NCBI GenBank assembly: GCA_022510905.1
Contig: JAFLSN010000020.1
Span: 1-42,730 of the forward strand
DNA: 42,730 nt
Direction: 5' to 3'
Origin: Treponema sp.
GTDB taxonomy: Bacteria; Spirochaetota; Spirochaetia; Treponematales; Treponemataceae
Both the position numbers and the translations under genes were made by a program. Position 1 is the stretch's first letter, and every line of letters begins with the position of its first letter. Below the pieces are notes generated by a model. It was not told the DNA's origin. It saw only the letters and a list, made by a program, of their open reading frames with translations, and did no database searches. This document shows positions 22,908-31,712 of the stretch, piece after piece.

Positions 22908-25900
22908 TTACCGAAAAAACGCTGCGGCATCCGGTGCTCACGCTGATTGTGTTTGTCTTGCTGGGCATAATCGGCATTTTTATGCTACGGCAGACTGCAA
23001 TCAGCCTGATGCCCGATGTTGACAGGCCCTACCTGATGGTGTCTGCAACTTATACGAACGCAGGTCCTGAGTCGGTTGAAAAATCTGTCACAACGCCGAT
23101 TGAAAATGCTCTGGTAAGCTTGAGCAACCTCAAAAAAATTTCTTCAACATCTTCAGAGGGACGCAGCATAGTATCGCTGGAATTCAATTACGGTACAAAT
23201 CTTGATGTGGCGGCCAATGATGTACGTGACAAGCTTGACCGTGTAACCCGCTCTCTTCCCGACAACGTAACGCCTACGATTTTTAAAATGGACAGCAACA
23301 GTATGCCTATCATGCGTATCGCCGTGCGCGGAAATCGTTCTACCGATGACTTAAAGCAGATTGCCGATGATACTATTGTTGATGTTTTGGAACAGGCGGA
23401 CGGTGTGGCCGAAGCTTCCACTATGGGTGGCCGCGAAAAAATTGTGCGCGTTGAGCTGGAACAAAACAGGCTCGGGGCCTATGGTCTTACGCTCACCAAT
23501 GTGGCAAGCGCACTTTCGGTGCAGAATCTTGAGTTGGGCGGCGGTTCCATTACCGAGGGCAAAACTGATTATTCAATCCGCACAACTGGCGAATACAGTT
23601 CAATCGAAGAGATAAACAACACTGTCATCACAACTGTAAACGGATATGATATAAAGCTGCGCGATTTGGGCCGCGCTTACATGGGGTTTTCTGACACAAA
23701 GAGCTACGTGTACATAAACGGTGAACCTGGTGTGTACATTTCAATCACCAAGCAGTCGGGAGAGAACAGCGTAACGGTTGCCAATGCCGTGTATCAAAAA
23801 ATCAGAGAATTGGAGTCCATGCTTCCGTATGATGTGTCACTCAAAATTATTCGTGATGATACAGAAAGTATCCGTGACACTATAAACACTCTTCTTGATT
23901 CAGCCTGGCAGGGCCTTTTGCTTGCTGTTTTGGTTTTGTTCGTTTTTTTGTGCAGTATCAAAAGCACCATTATCATTGCCATTTCAATTCCGCTTTCTAT
24001 CATTATCACCATGCTGTGCATGAACTTCGTAGGCATCACGCTGAACATGATGACGCTCACCGGTTTGATTTTGGGCGTGGGCATGATTGTGGATGCCTCT
24101 ATCGTTATGATTGATAATATATATTCCTATCGAATGCGTGGTGCAAAAGCCCGTGTGTCGGCGGTGCTGGGCAGCTCTGAAATGCTGGTATCTGTTCTTT
24201 CGGGAAACCTTACTACCGTATGCGTGTTTATTCCATTTGTGTTTTTTATGAAAGACCTCGGCATGTTTGGGCAGATGTTCAAGGGCATTATTTTTACCAT
24301 TGTGATTGCGCTTATGAGCAGCCTGTTTGTGGCCATCTTTTTGGTGCCGGTACTTGCGGGGCATTTTCTGCCGCTTACGAACCGCAACGAAAAACCTGTA
24401 AAAAGCATAGTGTTCATTGTGCTGTATGGATTTTTCAACCGCACTCAAGAAGCTCTGACCCGCCTTTTTCGTCGTGGGCTCAAATCGGCGCTTGAACACC
24501 GTGCAACAACAATCGTAGTGTGTGTCAGTGCGCTTGTGATTTCGCTTTCGCTTATTCCCACTCTCAAAATAAATTTGATGCCCAATGGACATGACGATAA
24601 CGTAACGGTAAACATTCGGCTTCCAATTGGAACAACCCTCGACCAAACAGCATCCGTGGTAAATCAGTTTCAGGAGATTATTGAAAATGAAATTAAAGGC
24701 TATACCACGCTTATCACAAGCGTTGGCGGCGGTGGGCGAAACAGTAATTCGTATTCTGGGTCTATTCAGATTCAATTGCCGGAGAGCAATAAGCAGATTG
24801 ATAATGACGAAACAATCAAGCAAAAACTGCGCGCGCATTTCAGCGACTTTACTGATGTTACATTCACTTTCAGCGCAGGATTTAGGCGTCAGATGTCAGG
24901 CGCGGATTTGGATATTGTGATACGCAGCAACAGCCTTGACGCGGCCATGCGGGTTGCAAATCAAGTAAAGGATGTGATGGAGCAGATTAAAGATGTTGGC
25001 GAGCCGTCGATAGATACCACGGAAGGGCTTCCTCAGGTTCAGATTGAAATTGACCGCCAGCGGGCATATAATTTTGGCATCAACGTAAATACCGTTGCAA
25101 ATGAAATTAACGCGGCTATTGAAGGCAAGTCTGCAACCGTGTTCCGCAAGGACGGAGAAGAATATACCGTTTATGTGATGTTGCGCCCTGAAGACCGCCA
25201 GAAAGTTATCGACCTCGAACAGATTTATGTGAATGGCTCCAAGGGCTTGGTGAGCGTGGCGAATTTTGCCAAAGTTGTAAAGGGGCTTGGTCCCGTTAGC
25301 ATTCGGCACGAAAATCGCACACGTATTGTTCATGTAACGGCTGATATACTGTCTGATAAAAATGCAAACCTGGTGGAAAATCAAATCCGCGAAGGAATCG
25401 CACATTCGTTTATTGTACCAGACGGCGTGACTATTTCGTATGAGGGCTCATGGAAAACAGTGGGCGAGCAGGGGCGTGTGTTTGGTTCTATTCTGCTTAT
25501 GGCAATTATTCTGGTGTTTGGTGTAATGGCTGGCACATACGAAAGCTTCAAGGCTCCATTCATCAACCTTATGACTATTCCTTTTCTGATTATTGGAGTG
25601 GTTCTGATATACAAGATTACGAATCAGGCTTTTTCTCTCATGAGTGCCATCGGTTTGATAATGCTTGTAGGCATCGTTGTAAACAACGGCATTATTCTTG
25701 TGGACTACACCAATCTTCTGATTGACCGTGGCATGAGCATGAACGAAGCTTGCCTTGAAGCGGGGGCCAGCCGTTTGCGCCCGGTAATGATGACGACGCT
25801 AACCACTATCCTGGGCATGATACCAATGTGCTTTGCCACAAGTGGAAGCGCCGGCATGGTTCAACCTATCGGCGTGGCGGTTGTGGGTGGCTTGGCCAGC

Positions 25901-26023
25901 TCAACATTTATTACGCTGTTTTTTATTCCTGTGCTATATTCTCTGATTATGCATGAAAAGAAAATTGAAAAAAGCCGCATTCATGTTGAACTGCCCGGCG
26001 GCCTTACCAAGGAAGGTGAATGA
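22904..26023 (+). CDS. RND efflux transporter (AcrB/HAE family)
   Basis: A 1039-residue inner-membrane proton-driven pump with about 12 helices and two large periplasmic loops; length is typical of HAE-type RND proteins. In helix 4 the motif MIVDASIVMIDN keeps the first proton-relay aspartate (D397) but has Ala where AcrB has a second Asp. In helix 10, GIVVNNGIILVDY has Asn where AcrB has its Lys, as in many non-proteobacterial relatives. The N-terminal RHPVLTLIVFVLLG, then PDVDRPYLMVSATY, is standard. Cargo cannot be read from sequence. It overlaps the adaptor gene (4 bp) and the small PG0541-like gene (4 bp). Confidence 0.94.
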   Translation: MITEKTLRHPVLTLIVFVLLGIIGIFMLRQTAISLMPDVDRPYLMVSATYTNAGPESVEKSVTTPIENALVSLSNLKKISSTSSEGRSIVSLEFNYGTNLDVAANDVRDKLDRVTRSLPDNVTPTIFKMDSNSMPIMRIAVRGNRSTDDLKQIADDTIVDVLEQADGVAEASTMGGREKIVRVELEQNRLGAYGLTLTNVASALSVQNLELGGGSITEGKTDYSIRTTGEYSSIEEINNTVITTVNGYDIKLRDLGRAYMGFSDTKSYVYINGEPGVYISITKQSGENSVTVANAVYQKIRELESMLPYDVSLKIIRDDTESIRDTINTLLDSAWQGLLLAVLVLFVFLCSIKSTIIIAISIPLSIIITMLCMNFVGITLNMMTLTGLILGVGMIVDASIVMIDNIYSYRMRGAKARVSAVLGSSEMLVSVLSGNLTTVCVFIPFVFFMKDLGMFGQMFKGIIFTIVIALMSSLFVAIFLVPVLAGHFLPLTNRNEKPVKSIVFIVLYGFFNRTQEALTRLFRRGLKSALEHRATTIVVCVSALVISLSLIPTLKINLMPNGHDDNVTVNIRLPIGTTLDQTASVVNQFQEIIENEIKGYTTLITSVGGGGRNSNSYSGSIQIQLPESNKQIDNDETIKQKLRAHFSDFTDVTFTFSAGFRRQMSGADLDIVIRSNSLDAAMRVANQVKDVMEQIKDVGEPSIDTTEGLPQVQIEIDRQRAYNFGINVNTVANEINAAIEGKSATVFRKDGEEYTVYVMLRPEDRQKVIDLEQIYVNGSKGLVSVANFAKVVKGLGPVSIRHENRTRIVHVTADILSDKNANLVENQIREGIAHSFIVPDGVTISYEGSWKTVGEQGRVFGSILLMAIILVFGVMAGTYESFKAPFINLMTIPFLIIGVVLIYKITNQAFSLMSAIGLIMLVGIVVNNGIILVDYTNLLIDRGMSMNEACLEAGASRLRPVMMTTLTTILGMIPMCFATSGSAGMVQPIGVAVVGGLASSTFITLFFIPVLYSLIMHEKKIEKSRIHVELPGGLTKEGE

Positions 26024-26310
26024 TGTACCGCATGGAAATTTTTTCAAACCAGTCCGTGCAGGATGATATTCTGGAAACGCTTGAAGAATATATTCCGCAT
26101 ATTTTGTACACTACGGTGCCAATTGCATATGGTCGCGGTGGAGAAAGCCGCAAACTGGGAACTTCAACATGGCCCGAAACTAATTTTATACTGGTAAGCT
26201 ATCTTGCTGATTCAGATGTGCCGCTCGCAAAGGCAGTTATCAAGGGTATAAAAAAACGCTTTCCCAACGAAGGAATAAAGCTGTTTTTTGTTCATGCGGA
26301 AGATGTTTAG
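26020..26310 (+). CDS. PG0541/PII-like transporter-associated protein
   Basis: A 96-residue cytoplasmic protein resembling the PG0541 family, small ferredoxin-fold/PII-like proteins found beside RND pumps. Visible features are MEIFSNQSVQDDILETLEEY, the glycine loop GRGGESRKLGTSTWPETN (where PII-like proteins have their T-loop region) and a last strand KLFFVHAEDV. It overlaps the pump gene by 4 bp (ATGA), so its amount is tied to the pump. A role as nucleotide- or ion-sensing regulator of the pump is inference. Ends the efflux operon; no clear terminator follows. Confidence 0.8.
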   Translation: MMYRMEIFSNQSVQDDILETLEEYIPHILYTTVPIAYGRGGESRKLGTSTWPETNFILVSYLADSDVPLAKAVIKGIKKRFPNEGIKLFFVHAEDV

Positions 26311-26362
26311 CTCTTTGCCATCTTAGTTGACGGTATTCGCAGAGCTGCAAATAACTGCGGAA

Positions 26363-26416
26363 GGACTCGTGCAGAGAGGTACATACCGTGCTTCTGCATC
26401 GGGCTGTGTTGACTGC
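26363..26416 (+). repeat. Dispersed intergenic repeat, copy B (internal deletion)
   Basis: Matches the 5' part (CTCGTGCAG...GGTACATACCGTGCTTCTGC) and the 3' part (ATCGGGCTGTGTTGA) of the family. The central hairpin is missing exactly between the near-direct repeats GCTTCTGC and GCTTATGC. It lies between two convergent genes. A 12-bp palindrome ACTGCATGCAGT followed by TTTTT (26412-26428) abuts it. Confidence 0.7.
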
Positions 26417-26444
26417 ATGCAGTTTTTGGTTTTGCGCGAAAAGT

Positions 26445-26909
26445 CTACCGCTGCTGTTGCAGTCGGATTTCATTTTGGCAAAGCTGGTCACACACTTCAT
26501 TGTAAGTGATTCCAGCGTGACCTTTAACCCAGTTCCAGCTTACATCGAGCTGCTGGTACAGGGCATCAAGGCGTTGCCATAAATCTTGATTGAGCACCGG
26601 TTTTTTGCTGCTGGTTTTCCAGCCATTTTTTTTCCAGTTGACAATCCAAGACGTGATACCGTTTTTGACATATTGGCTGTCTGAATATATGCAGATTTTT
26701 TTTGTGCTCCAACTGCTGTTTTGTGATACGGCTTCAAGTGCGTTTATTGCTGCGAGAAGCTCCATGCGGTTGTTTGTTGTGGCAGCTTCACCACCTGAAA
26801 GTTTTGCTTCCTGTATTCCATCGATGATGACAACTCCCCAGCCGCCCGGCCCTGGATTTCCGCTGCAACCGCCGTCAGTGTATATGGTTATGGTGTCTTC
26901 TTGCGCCAT
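26445..26909 (-). CDS. rnhA: Ribonuclease HI
   Basis: A 154-residue enzyme that cuts the RNA strand of RNA-DNA hybrids. Catalytic residues are visible: D12 in [13 protein letters not shown]50 in [11 protein letters not shown]77 in [12 protein letters not shown] and D141 in NEVCDQL, plus H131 in VKGHAG. Length is typical for RNase HI. An AGGAG site precedes the ATG. It follows the second DUF3943 gene by ten bases and is probably the last gene of that operon. Confidence 0.95.
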   Translation of the reverse strand: MAQEDTITIYTDGGCSGNPGPGGWGVVIIDGIQEAKLSGGEAATTNNRMELLAAINALEAVSQNSSWSTKKICIYSDSQYVKNGITSWIVNWKKNGWKTSSKKPVLNQDLWQRLDALYQQLDVSWNWVKGHAGITYNEVCDQLCQNEIRLQQQR

Positions 26910-26919
26910 GCCTTTTCTC

Positions 26920-28443
26920 CTACCATTTGTATTTTGCGAACAACCTCACGTAGTTTGTGAACTGCTCAAGATCTTCTTTTTGATGATATAAAGCCGTCTT
27001 GTGATAGAAAATATCTGAAATGCCCAGCGCAAGGTGCGAGTTCAGCATGTGTTCATACGAAAGCTCACACAGCTGCACAGCCGATGTGCTCGAAGACCCT
27101 TGCGAAGGAATGGTTCTAGGAATCGTATGAAAAATACCTGCCTGTGCCTTTAACGAAAGAGTACCAAAAAGTCGGTGGCTCAGTTGCAGAGATGTTTTGA
27201 ATGTTCCACCCATGTCCAAATCGTACAGACGCTGTTCTTCTCCGTTTTCATCTTCCCGCGCATCGTTTACAAGTAGCCAGTAATAATCAATACCGCACAG
27301 ATACGACCAGTTTAAGTGCCCCGTGTACTGGAACTGCCAGCCGTTGCCAAACTGAAAGCGCTGGCTGAAGGTAATTCCGATGGCGTTGTTTGAATAGTTG
27401 ATGACATTTTCGTAGATGTAATCGTAATGCAGGCTGATTCCTAGCGTAGTGTGGAAGTCCTGCCAGTCCCAGAGTGCGCGGGAAAAGAGCAGGCCGTCAA
27501 AAAGAATGGCCATGTAAAAATTGTTTTGAGCCCCATTCATTTCGATCGTGAAAGTGAATGAATCAAGAGGCTCCTGTGTGTCGTGGCCAAAAGCATCGCC
27601 GTATATAACGTTTACGCCAAGTCCTATGTTCGGAATGTATGTGTCGTTTTTATTGGGAGTGTTCTTTTCAAAAAACAAATTTGTTGTTGAAAATCCAAGT
27701 GGCAGGTAGAATTCAAGTTGTTCAATGCCGCCGTGTACATCAGGGGCGCGCTCCCCGGTTATAAGGTAAGTGAGTGCGTCTTGCGGGCTCAAAATCCAAG
27801 CCAGCGCAGGGAGTTTTTTGTTCGCATTCAGGTACAGCCTGTGCAGAATCTCGCCGAACACAGCGCCGCCTGTCGGGGTGATAATCAAGTCATTGTACGA
27901 GGGTGTTTCATTTTCAGCGAATATCTCCCATGTTACCGAGCCAAATGTTGTAAGCAGCAGAGATTGCCAAAAATTGAATCCGTTGCTCCGTCCCGCTACA
28001 AAATAGAAAGAACCCTGTAGAGGATGGCCTGCCTGGTTGATGTTGAACTCATCGTTGTCCCAGACCCAGGGGTTTATGATGTTGGTTTTGATGGTGTCAA
28101 GATTGATAATGGCATAAGGTTTTTCAAGTACAATCCTGTTGAATGTGGTCAGAAAAATATTTGAAAGCAGTGTTTCAGAAATGGCGACTGCAATGTGCCG
28201 TCCGTTTAACCGTGCCTGCGGCGGGTATGGCGATTCTGTTGCGGCGGTTTCCGTTTCGTGCTCGGTGTTTGTTTCGGCAGTGTCAATGTTTGTGTTTTGT
28301 TCCTTTGCATTGTCGCTTTCTTCGGCGAGCGCTTCAAGCGTCTGTTCGCCTTGCGTAGAGCTTTCCGAGCTCTGTGCCGTGAGAGTGGCATGCTCCACAA
28401 GGAACATAGTGAAGCACAAAAAAAGAATGCGTGTGTATTTCAT
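26920..28443 (-). CDS. DUF3943-family outer membrane protein (paralogue 2)
   Basis: A 507-residue exported protein with a signal peptide (about 1-23), a Ser/Glu/Thr-rich acidic linker (about 24-75), then the DUF3943 core: [33 protein letters not shown] and [14 protein letters not shown]. The C-terminal half has alternating aromatic strands and ends in FAKYKW, an aromatic terminus usual for outer-membrane beta-barrels. It is clearly related to the gene 12 bases upstream (28456-29904) over its whole length, including SYEH...[17 protein letters not shown] near the end. GGGAG precedes the ATG. Function of the family is unknown. Confidence 0.8.
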   Translation of the reverse strand: MKYTRILFLCFTMFLVEHATLTAQSSESSTQGEQTLEALAEESDNAKEQNTNIDTAETNTEHETETAATESPYPPQARLNGRHIAVAISETLLSNIFLTTFNRIVLEKPYAIINLDTIKTNIINPWVWDNDEFNINQAGHPLQGSFYFVAGRSNGFNFWQSLLLTTFGSVTWEIFAENETPSYNDLIITPTGGAVFGEILHRLYLNANKKLPALAWILSPQDALTYLITGERAPDVHGGIEQLEFYLPLGFSTTNLFFEKNTPNKNDTYIPNIGLGVNVIYGDAFGHDTQEPLDSFTFTIEMNGAQNNFYMAILFDGLLFSRALWDWQDFHTTLGISLHYDYIYENVINYSNNAIGITFSQRFQFGNGWQFQYTGHLNWSYLCGIDYYWLLVNDAREDENGEEQRLYDLDMGGTFKTSLQLSHRLFGTLSLKAQAGIFHTIPRTIPSQGSSSTSAVQLCELSYEHMLNSHLALGISDIFYHKTALYHQKEDLEQFTNYVRLFAKYKW

Positions 28444-28455
28444 CAGCTCCCTCCG

Positions 28456-29904
28456 TTAGAATTGCATTTTTAAGTAGATGCGGACAACATTCTGCAGTTG
28501 CTCTACAGAAGGAATATCGTGGAATACAGCGCTTTTGTGATACAAAAAATCGGCGATTCCAATTGAATAGTTTTTATAGATAACGTGCTCGTAACTTACG
28601 CTTCCATATTGAATGAATGTAGTGCCTGAAAACATATCGTTTACGGTGTCTTTGCTGTAAGTGCCGGGCCAGTTCCACAGAAAATCGGCGGCGGCATTTA
28701 GCGAGAGTGTGCCGGCCTTTGGATGGCTTAGTGAACATGCAAGCTGTGCACTTGCTCCGGTTCCCAGCTGGTACGTGCGTGTATTGTTGCGCAGTCCGAA
28801 ATAGTTCGTGTCAGAAAACACGTAGTAGGTGTCGCTTCCTCCGAGCGCGATGTACGATGCGTTTGCCTTCCAGCTTATTGTCCACCCTGAGTCTTCGGAT
28901 TCAGTCTGCTGTGCAAAGAGCACGCCAAAAGATGTATTGTAGTATTGCAAAAGCGATGCGTATATTGTCTTGTGCTGGAGGTCTATGCCGACCGTGGTGC
29001 GGTAAGGTTTGTAATCCCACAATGAGCGGGAAAACAAAAGTCCGTCTATAAAGCATGCGGCAGACCATTCGTTTGGGGCAAAGTCCGCTTCTAGCGAAAG
29101 ATTGAATTGGTCAAACATCTCTTCGGTGTCATGGCCGTATGGATTTCCGTAAACCACATGGAGCGCGATTCCTCCTGTGGGAATTTTGATAGCTCTTTCC
29201 GTGCTGAATGCACTGTTTTGGAACGCTTCGCGCGTGGTGAGCATGCCTGTGTAAAGATAGGCTTCAACCAGCGTGGTGTGGCCTTTTACCGGGTCGGGCT
29301 TTTTCCATTGGAACAGGTCGTTTATTCCGTCCTGCGGACTGATGAGCCAGGCAATCCATGGCGCTTTTTTGTATACGTCAACATAAAGGCGATGCATTGC
29401 TTCGCCAGCGATTGAGCCTGCAATTGTTGTGGTAATTATGTCGTTGATTGACGGCTTGCTCGTTTCCATGCAGATTTCCCACATGGCCGACCCGAACATG
29501 GTCAGCAGGCTTGACTGCCAAAAATTGAAGCCGTTTGCGCGGCCTGAATTAAAGTATAGCGAACCTTGATATGGATGTCCCAGCTGGTTCATTTTAAAAT
29601 CATCTTCGTCCCAGTGCCAGCCGTGTGTAAGGTTGTGCTTGATCGAGTCTATTCCGACAGCGGCCCACTCTTGGTCAAGAACCACATAGTCCCATGCATT
29701 GATGAGCAGGTTTATTTCGATTGTTTCGCCTACCGCAAGCAGCGTATGGCGGAAGGTTTCCAGCGCATGGTGGGTGGCAGTTTTTAAAGGTTCATTTTCC
29801 GTGGTCTGTTCGGTCGCATTGTCAGTCTCCTGTGCGGAAAGCATGAACATTCCCAAAAACACCAGAAGGACGCATAGCGCAGTTTGTTTTTTTCTTTCTT
29901 TCAT
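28456..29904 (-). CDS. DUF3943-family outer membrane protein (paralogue 1)
   Basis: A 482-residue exported protein with a signal peptide (about 1-25, MLSAQ site) and a short acidic linker. The DUF3943 core is GHPYQGSLYFNSGRANGFNF, TMFGSAMWEICME and AGSIAGEAMHRLYV. It has a predicted beta-rich C-terminal half ending in YLKMQF. It is the first gene of an operon with its paralogue and rnhA. The promoter (29919-29947) leaves a leader of only about 8 nt and there is no Shine-Dalgarno; a short inverted repeat ATAGT-CGTAAA-ACTAT fills that space. Function unknown. Confidence 0.8.
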   Translation of the reverse strand: MKERKKQTALCVLLVFLGMFMLSAQETDNATEQTTENEPLKTATHHALETFRHTLLAVGETIEINLLINAWDYVVLDQEWAAVGIDSIKHNLTHGWHWDEDDFKMNQLGHPYQGSLYFNSGRANGFNFWQSSLLTMFGSAMWEICMETSKPSINDIITTTIAGSIAGEAMHRLYVDVYKKAPWIAWLISPQDGINDLFQWKKPDPVKGHTTLVEAYLYTGMLTTREAFQNSAFSTERAIKIPTGGIALHVVYGNPYGHDTEEMFDQFNLSLEADFAPNEWSAACFIDGLLFSRSLWDYKPYRTTVGIDLQHKTIYASLLQYYNTSFGVLFAQQTESEDSGWTISWKANASYIALGGSDTYYVFSDTNYFGLRNNTRTYQLGTGASAQLACSLSHPKAGTLSLNAAADFLWNWPGTYSKDTVNDMFSGTTFIQYGSVSYEHVIYKNYSIGIADFLYHKSAVFHDIPSVEQLQNVVRIYLKMQF

Positions 29905-29918
29905 ATAGTCGTAAAACT

Positions 29919-29947
29919 ATCATACAGGGAAATATGAATCGTGTGAA
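29919..29947 (-). promoter_or_regulatory. Promoter of the DUF3943-DUF3943-rnhA operon
   Basis: Minus strand: TTCACA (29947-29942), a 17-bp spacer, TATGAT (29924-29919). The -10 box ends 14 bases before the ATG. Confidence 0.6.
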
Positions 29948-30173
29948 TAGCTTTAATTTGAAATTCCCCGGGTGATAGTTTTAAAGATTTCACATCACGT
30001 TTATGGCTTGAATCTGCGCCGCCAGTGCATGTGGAATAAAACTTATGTACCAGTGTCTGCGGCTTTTTAGGGCAGCACATTCTTGACATGATTTTAGCGG
30101 ACTTTTTACCGCTCCTCGTCTATCTGATTTTAGAAGCAACTTATTCAGGAGCTTGCTTTGTGATTACGATTCC
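29948..30173. other. Intergenic stretch upstream of the DUF3943 operon
   Basis: No gene and no homology recognised. A small inverted repeat, AGCGG...CCGCT, lies near 30098-30115. The dispersed repeat copy C follows, then about 90 bases without features up to the pflA stop. Confidence 0.4.
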
Positions 30174-30265
30174 AAATCGACACACCCCGAGTCAAAAGCA
30201 AGGCTTCAAGCGCGGGGGTGGCTTCTCAGAGGCATTGTATGTACGTACCCTTTTCGCACGAATAA
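30174..30265 (-). repeat. Dispersed intergenic repeat, copy C (full length, reverse)
   Basis: On the minus strand it reads TTCGTGCGAAAAGGGTACG ... AAGCCACCCCCGCGCTTGAAG ... TCGGGGTGTGTCGATTT. Same element as copies A, D and G, with a small insertion after the GGTACGTAC segment. Confidence 0.75.
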
Positions 30266-30355
30266 AAGTCCTGTCATTGTCCTGGAGCTCCGCTTGTGTG
30301 GTACTGCCGTTTTGCATTTGCAGCCAAAACTGTGTGTCTGTTAATCGCTGCTGTT

Positions 30356-31114
30356 TTAGTCGCTGAGAGTCTTTTCCCAGCCTGTATATCGGGCACATTC
30401 AAGAACTGTCCGTGCATGTTCAATCCGTTCTGCGGAAGGCGGTTCAAGTCCTTTGAGCGGGTAGGGAATTCCGAGCTTTTGGTATTTCAGTTCGCCAAGG
30501 CTGTGGTACGGCAGAATTTCAAGCCGTTCTACATTGTGCAGTGTACGGATAAAGTTCCGCGTCTGAATAAGCCACTCGTCGTTGTCTGAAATTCCAGGCA
30601 CAAGCACGTGGCGAATCCAGATTGGTTTTCTTGTTTCATCAAGATAGCGGAACATGTCGATTATGTTGCCGTTCGGTTGCCCGGTCAATTTTATGTGTTC
30701 GTCAGAATTGATGTGCTTTATATCCATCAGCAGCAGATCCGTTACGTCCATAAGGCGCTGGAATTTTTTGAACCATTCATTGTTGCGCGTAAATGGCCCT
30801 CCCGCTGTGTCTATGCAGGTATTGATTCCTTCCTGCTTTGCGATCGAAAAAAGCTCCAGCAAAAAATCAAGCTGCATGAGAGGTTCTCCGCCAGAAGCCG
30901 TGATGCCGCCATGTGCGCCCCAATAGCCTTTGCAGTTGAGCGCTTCGTCAATAAGCTCACGGGCTTCGCGCGGTTCCCCTTTTGTCATGTCCCATGTGTC
31001 CGGATTGTGGCAAAACTGGCAGCGCATCGGGCAGCCCGCAAAGAAAATTATGTAACGTACTCCGGGCCCGTCAACACTGCCAAAGCTTTCAACTGAATGA
31101 ATGTAACCGCGCAT
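30356..31114 (-). CDS. pflA: Pyruvate formate-lyase activating enzyme (radical SAM)
   Basis: A 252-residue radical SAM enzyme that installs the glycyl radical on pyruvate formate-lyase in anaerobic fermentation. The cluster motif is GCPMRCQFC (C28, C32, C35), followed by HNPDTW, typical of PflA. ASGGEPLMQLDF and TCIDTAGG are the next conserved stretches. AGGAGG precedes ATG 31114; the GTG 21 bases upstream is rejected. The pfl structural gene is not in this window. A promoter at 31460-31488 would give an unusually long leader of about 340 nt that crosses repeat copy D. Confidence 0.93.
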   Translation of the reverse strand: MRGYIHSVESFGSVDGPGVRYIIFFAGCPMRCQFCHNPDTWDMTKGEPREARELIDEALNCKGYWGAHGGITASGGEPLMQLDFLLELFSIAKQEGINTCIDTAGGPFTRNNEWFKKFQRLMDVTDLLLMDIKHINSDEHIKLTGQPNGNIIDMFRYLDETRKPIWIRHVLVPGISDNDEWLIQTRNFIRTLHNVERLEILPYHSLGELKYQKLGIPYPLKGLEPPSAERIEHARTVLECARYTGWEKTLSD

Positions 31115-31137
31115 TTCAGCCTCCTGTAGATTCACTT

Positions 31138-31222
31138 TGATTCGTGCGGAAAGGGTTCATACCGTGCTTCTGCAAAGCCTGCCCTCGCTTAAAGCCTCGC
31201 TTATGCATCGGGGTGTTTTGAT
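31138..31222 (+). repeat. Dispersed intergenic repeat, copy D (full length)
   Basis: Reads TGATTCGTGCGGAAAGGGTT, CATACCGTGCTTCTGC, AAGC...GCTT hairpin, GCTTATGCATCGGGGTGTT. It lies only 24 bases upstream of the pflA ATG, in the opposite orientation to pflA. Confidence 0.75.
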
Positions 31223-31281
31223 TGCGGGTATACGCACGAACTTTGCTCCATATTGCTTGCAGGATGAATGCAGGACGGCGA

Positions 31282-31297
31282 CAGTCCGCGCGGACTG
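31282..31297. other. Perfect 16-bp palindrome in the pflA leader region
   Basis: CAGTCCGCGCGGACTG equals its own reverse complement. It may be an operator or a DNA structure, or form a hairpin in the long pflA leader. Confidence 0.5.
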
Positions 31298-31459
31298 CAA
31301 TAAACCCCGCAGCCACTTCCGCTTTAAAAGATTGCCCAAGTGAGTCGGCCATGCAAAACCAGTTCAGCACGAAAACGCTCCGCCCGCAAACCGACCTGCC
31401 ATGCCGAATGTTGCAACACTTAACGAGCTCACTCTTTAAACCGCGATGGGCATGCGCCA

Positions 31460-31488
31460 AGTATAGCACACTGGCTGTGAATCTTCAA
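31460..31488 (-). promoter_or_regulatory. Leftward promoter, probably for pflA
   Basis: Minus strand: TTGAAG (31488-31483), a 17-bp spacer, TATACT (31465-31460). No gene starts close by; pflA begins about 340 bases downstream. Confidence 0.55.
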
Positions 31489-31544
31489 TGCATATGCTGA
31501 ACGCGGGCAAAAAGCTTCTGCCGAAAGTGCGCATGTTACGCCAC

Positions 31545-31585
31545 TGGTTTTAAGCCTTGTTTCTGCATAGGGGGTGTCGATTGGC
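31545..31585 (+). repeat. Dispersed intergenic repeat, copy E (3' half only)
   Basis: GGTTTTAAGCCTTGTTTCTG then CATAGGGGGTGTCGATTGG matches the right half of copies D and G. The left half is not recognisable. Confidence 0.55.
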
Positions 31586-31712
31586 GGCCAAACGCGGACT
31601 TGCGGCAAAATGTTTTTGGACAGCCTGCCACAGGGATGCCTTCAGCCTCTGGTATGCATCTTTAACTGCCCTTGCCCGGATTGGCCTTTTTGCATTTGGA
31701 ATTCAATGTCTA

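Larger units (their letters stand above)
31223..31544. other. Intergenic region between gatA and pflA
   Basis: No credible gene. It holds the 16-bp palindrome (31282-31297) and the leftward promoter at 31460-31488. Small open frames here are not supported by Shine-Dalgarno sites or by protein-like composition. Confidence 0.5.

Noticed and set aside
23984..24838. 284-residue minus-strand frame opposite the RND pump
   Set aside because: Very rich in His, Arg, Asn and Lys, as expected from the complement of hydrophobic membrane codons; no start signals.
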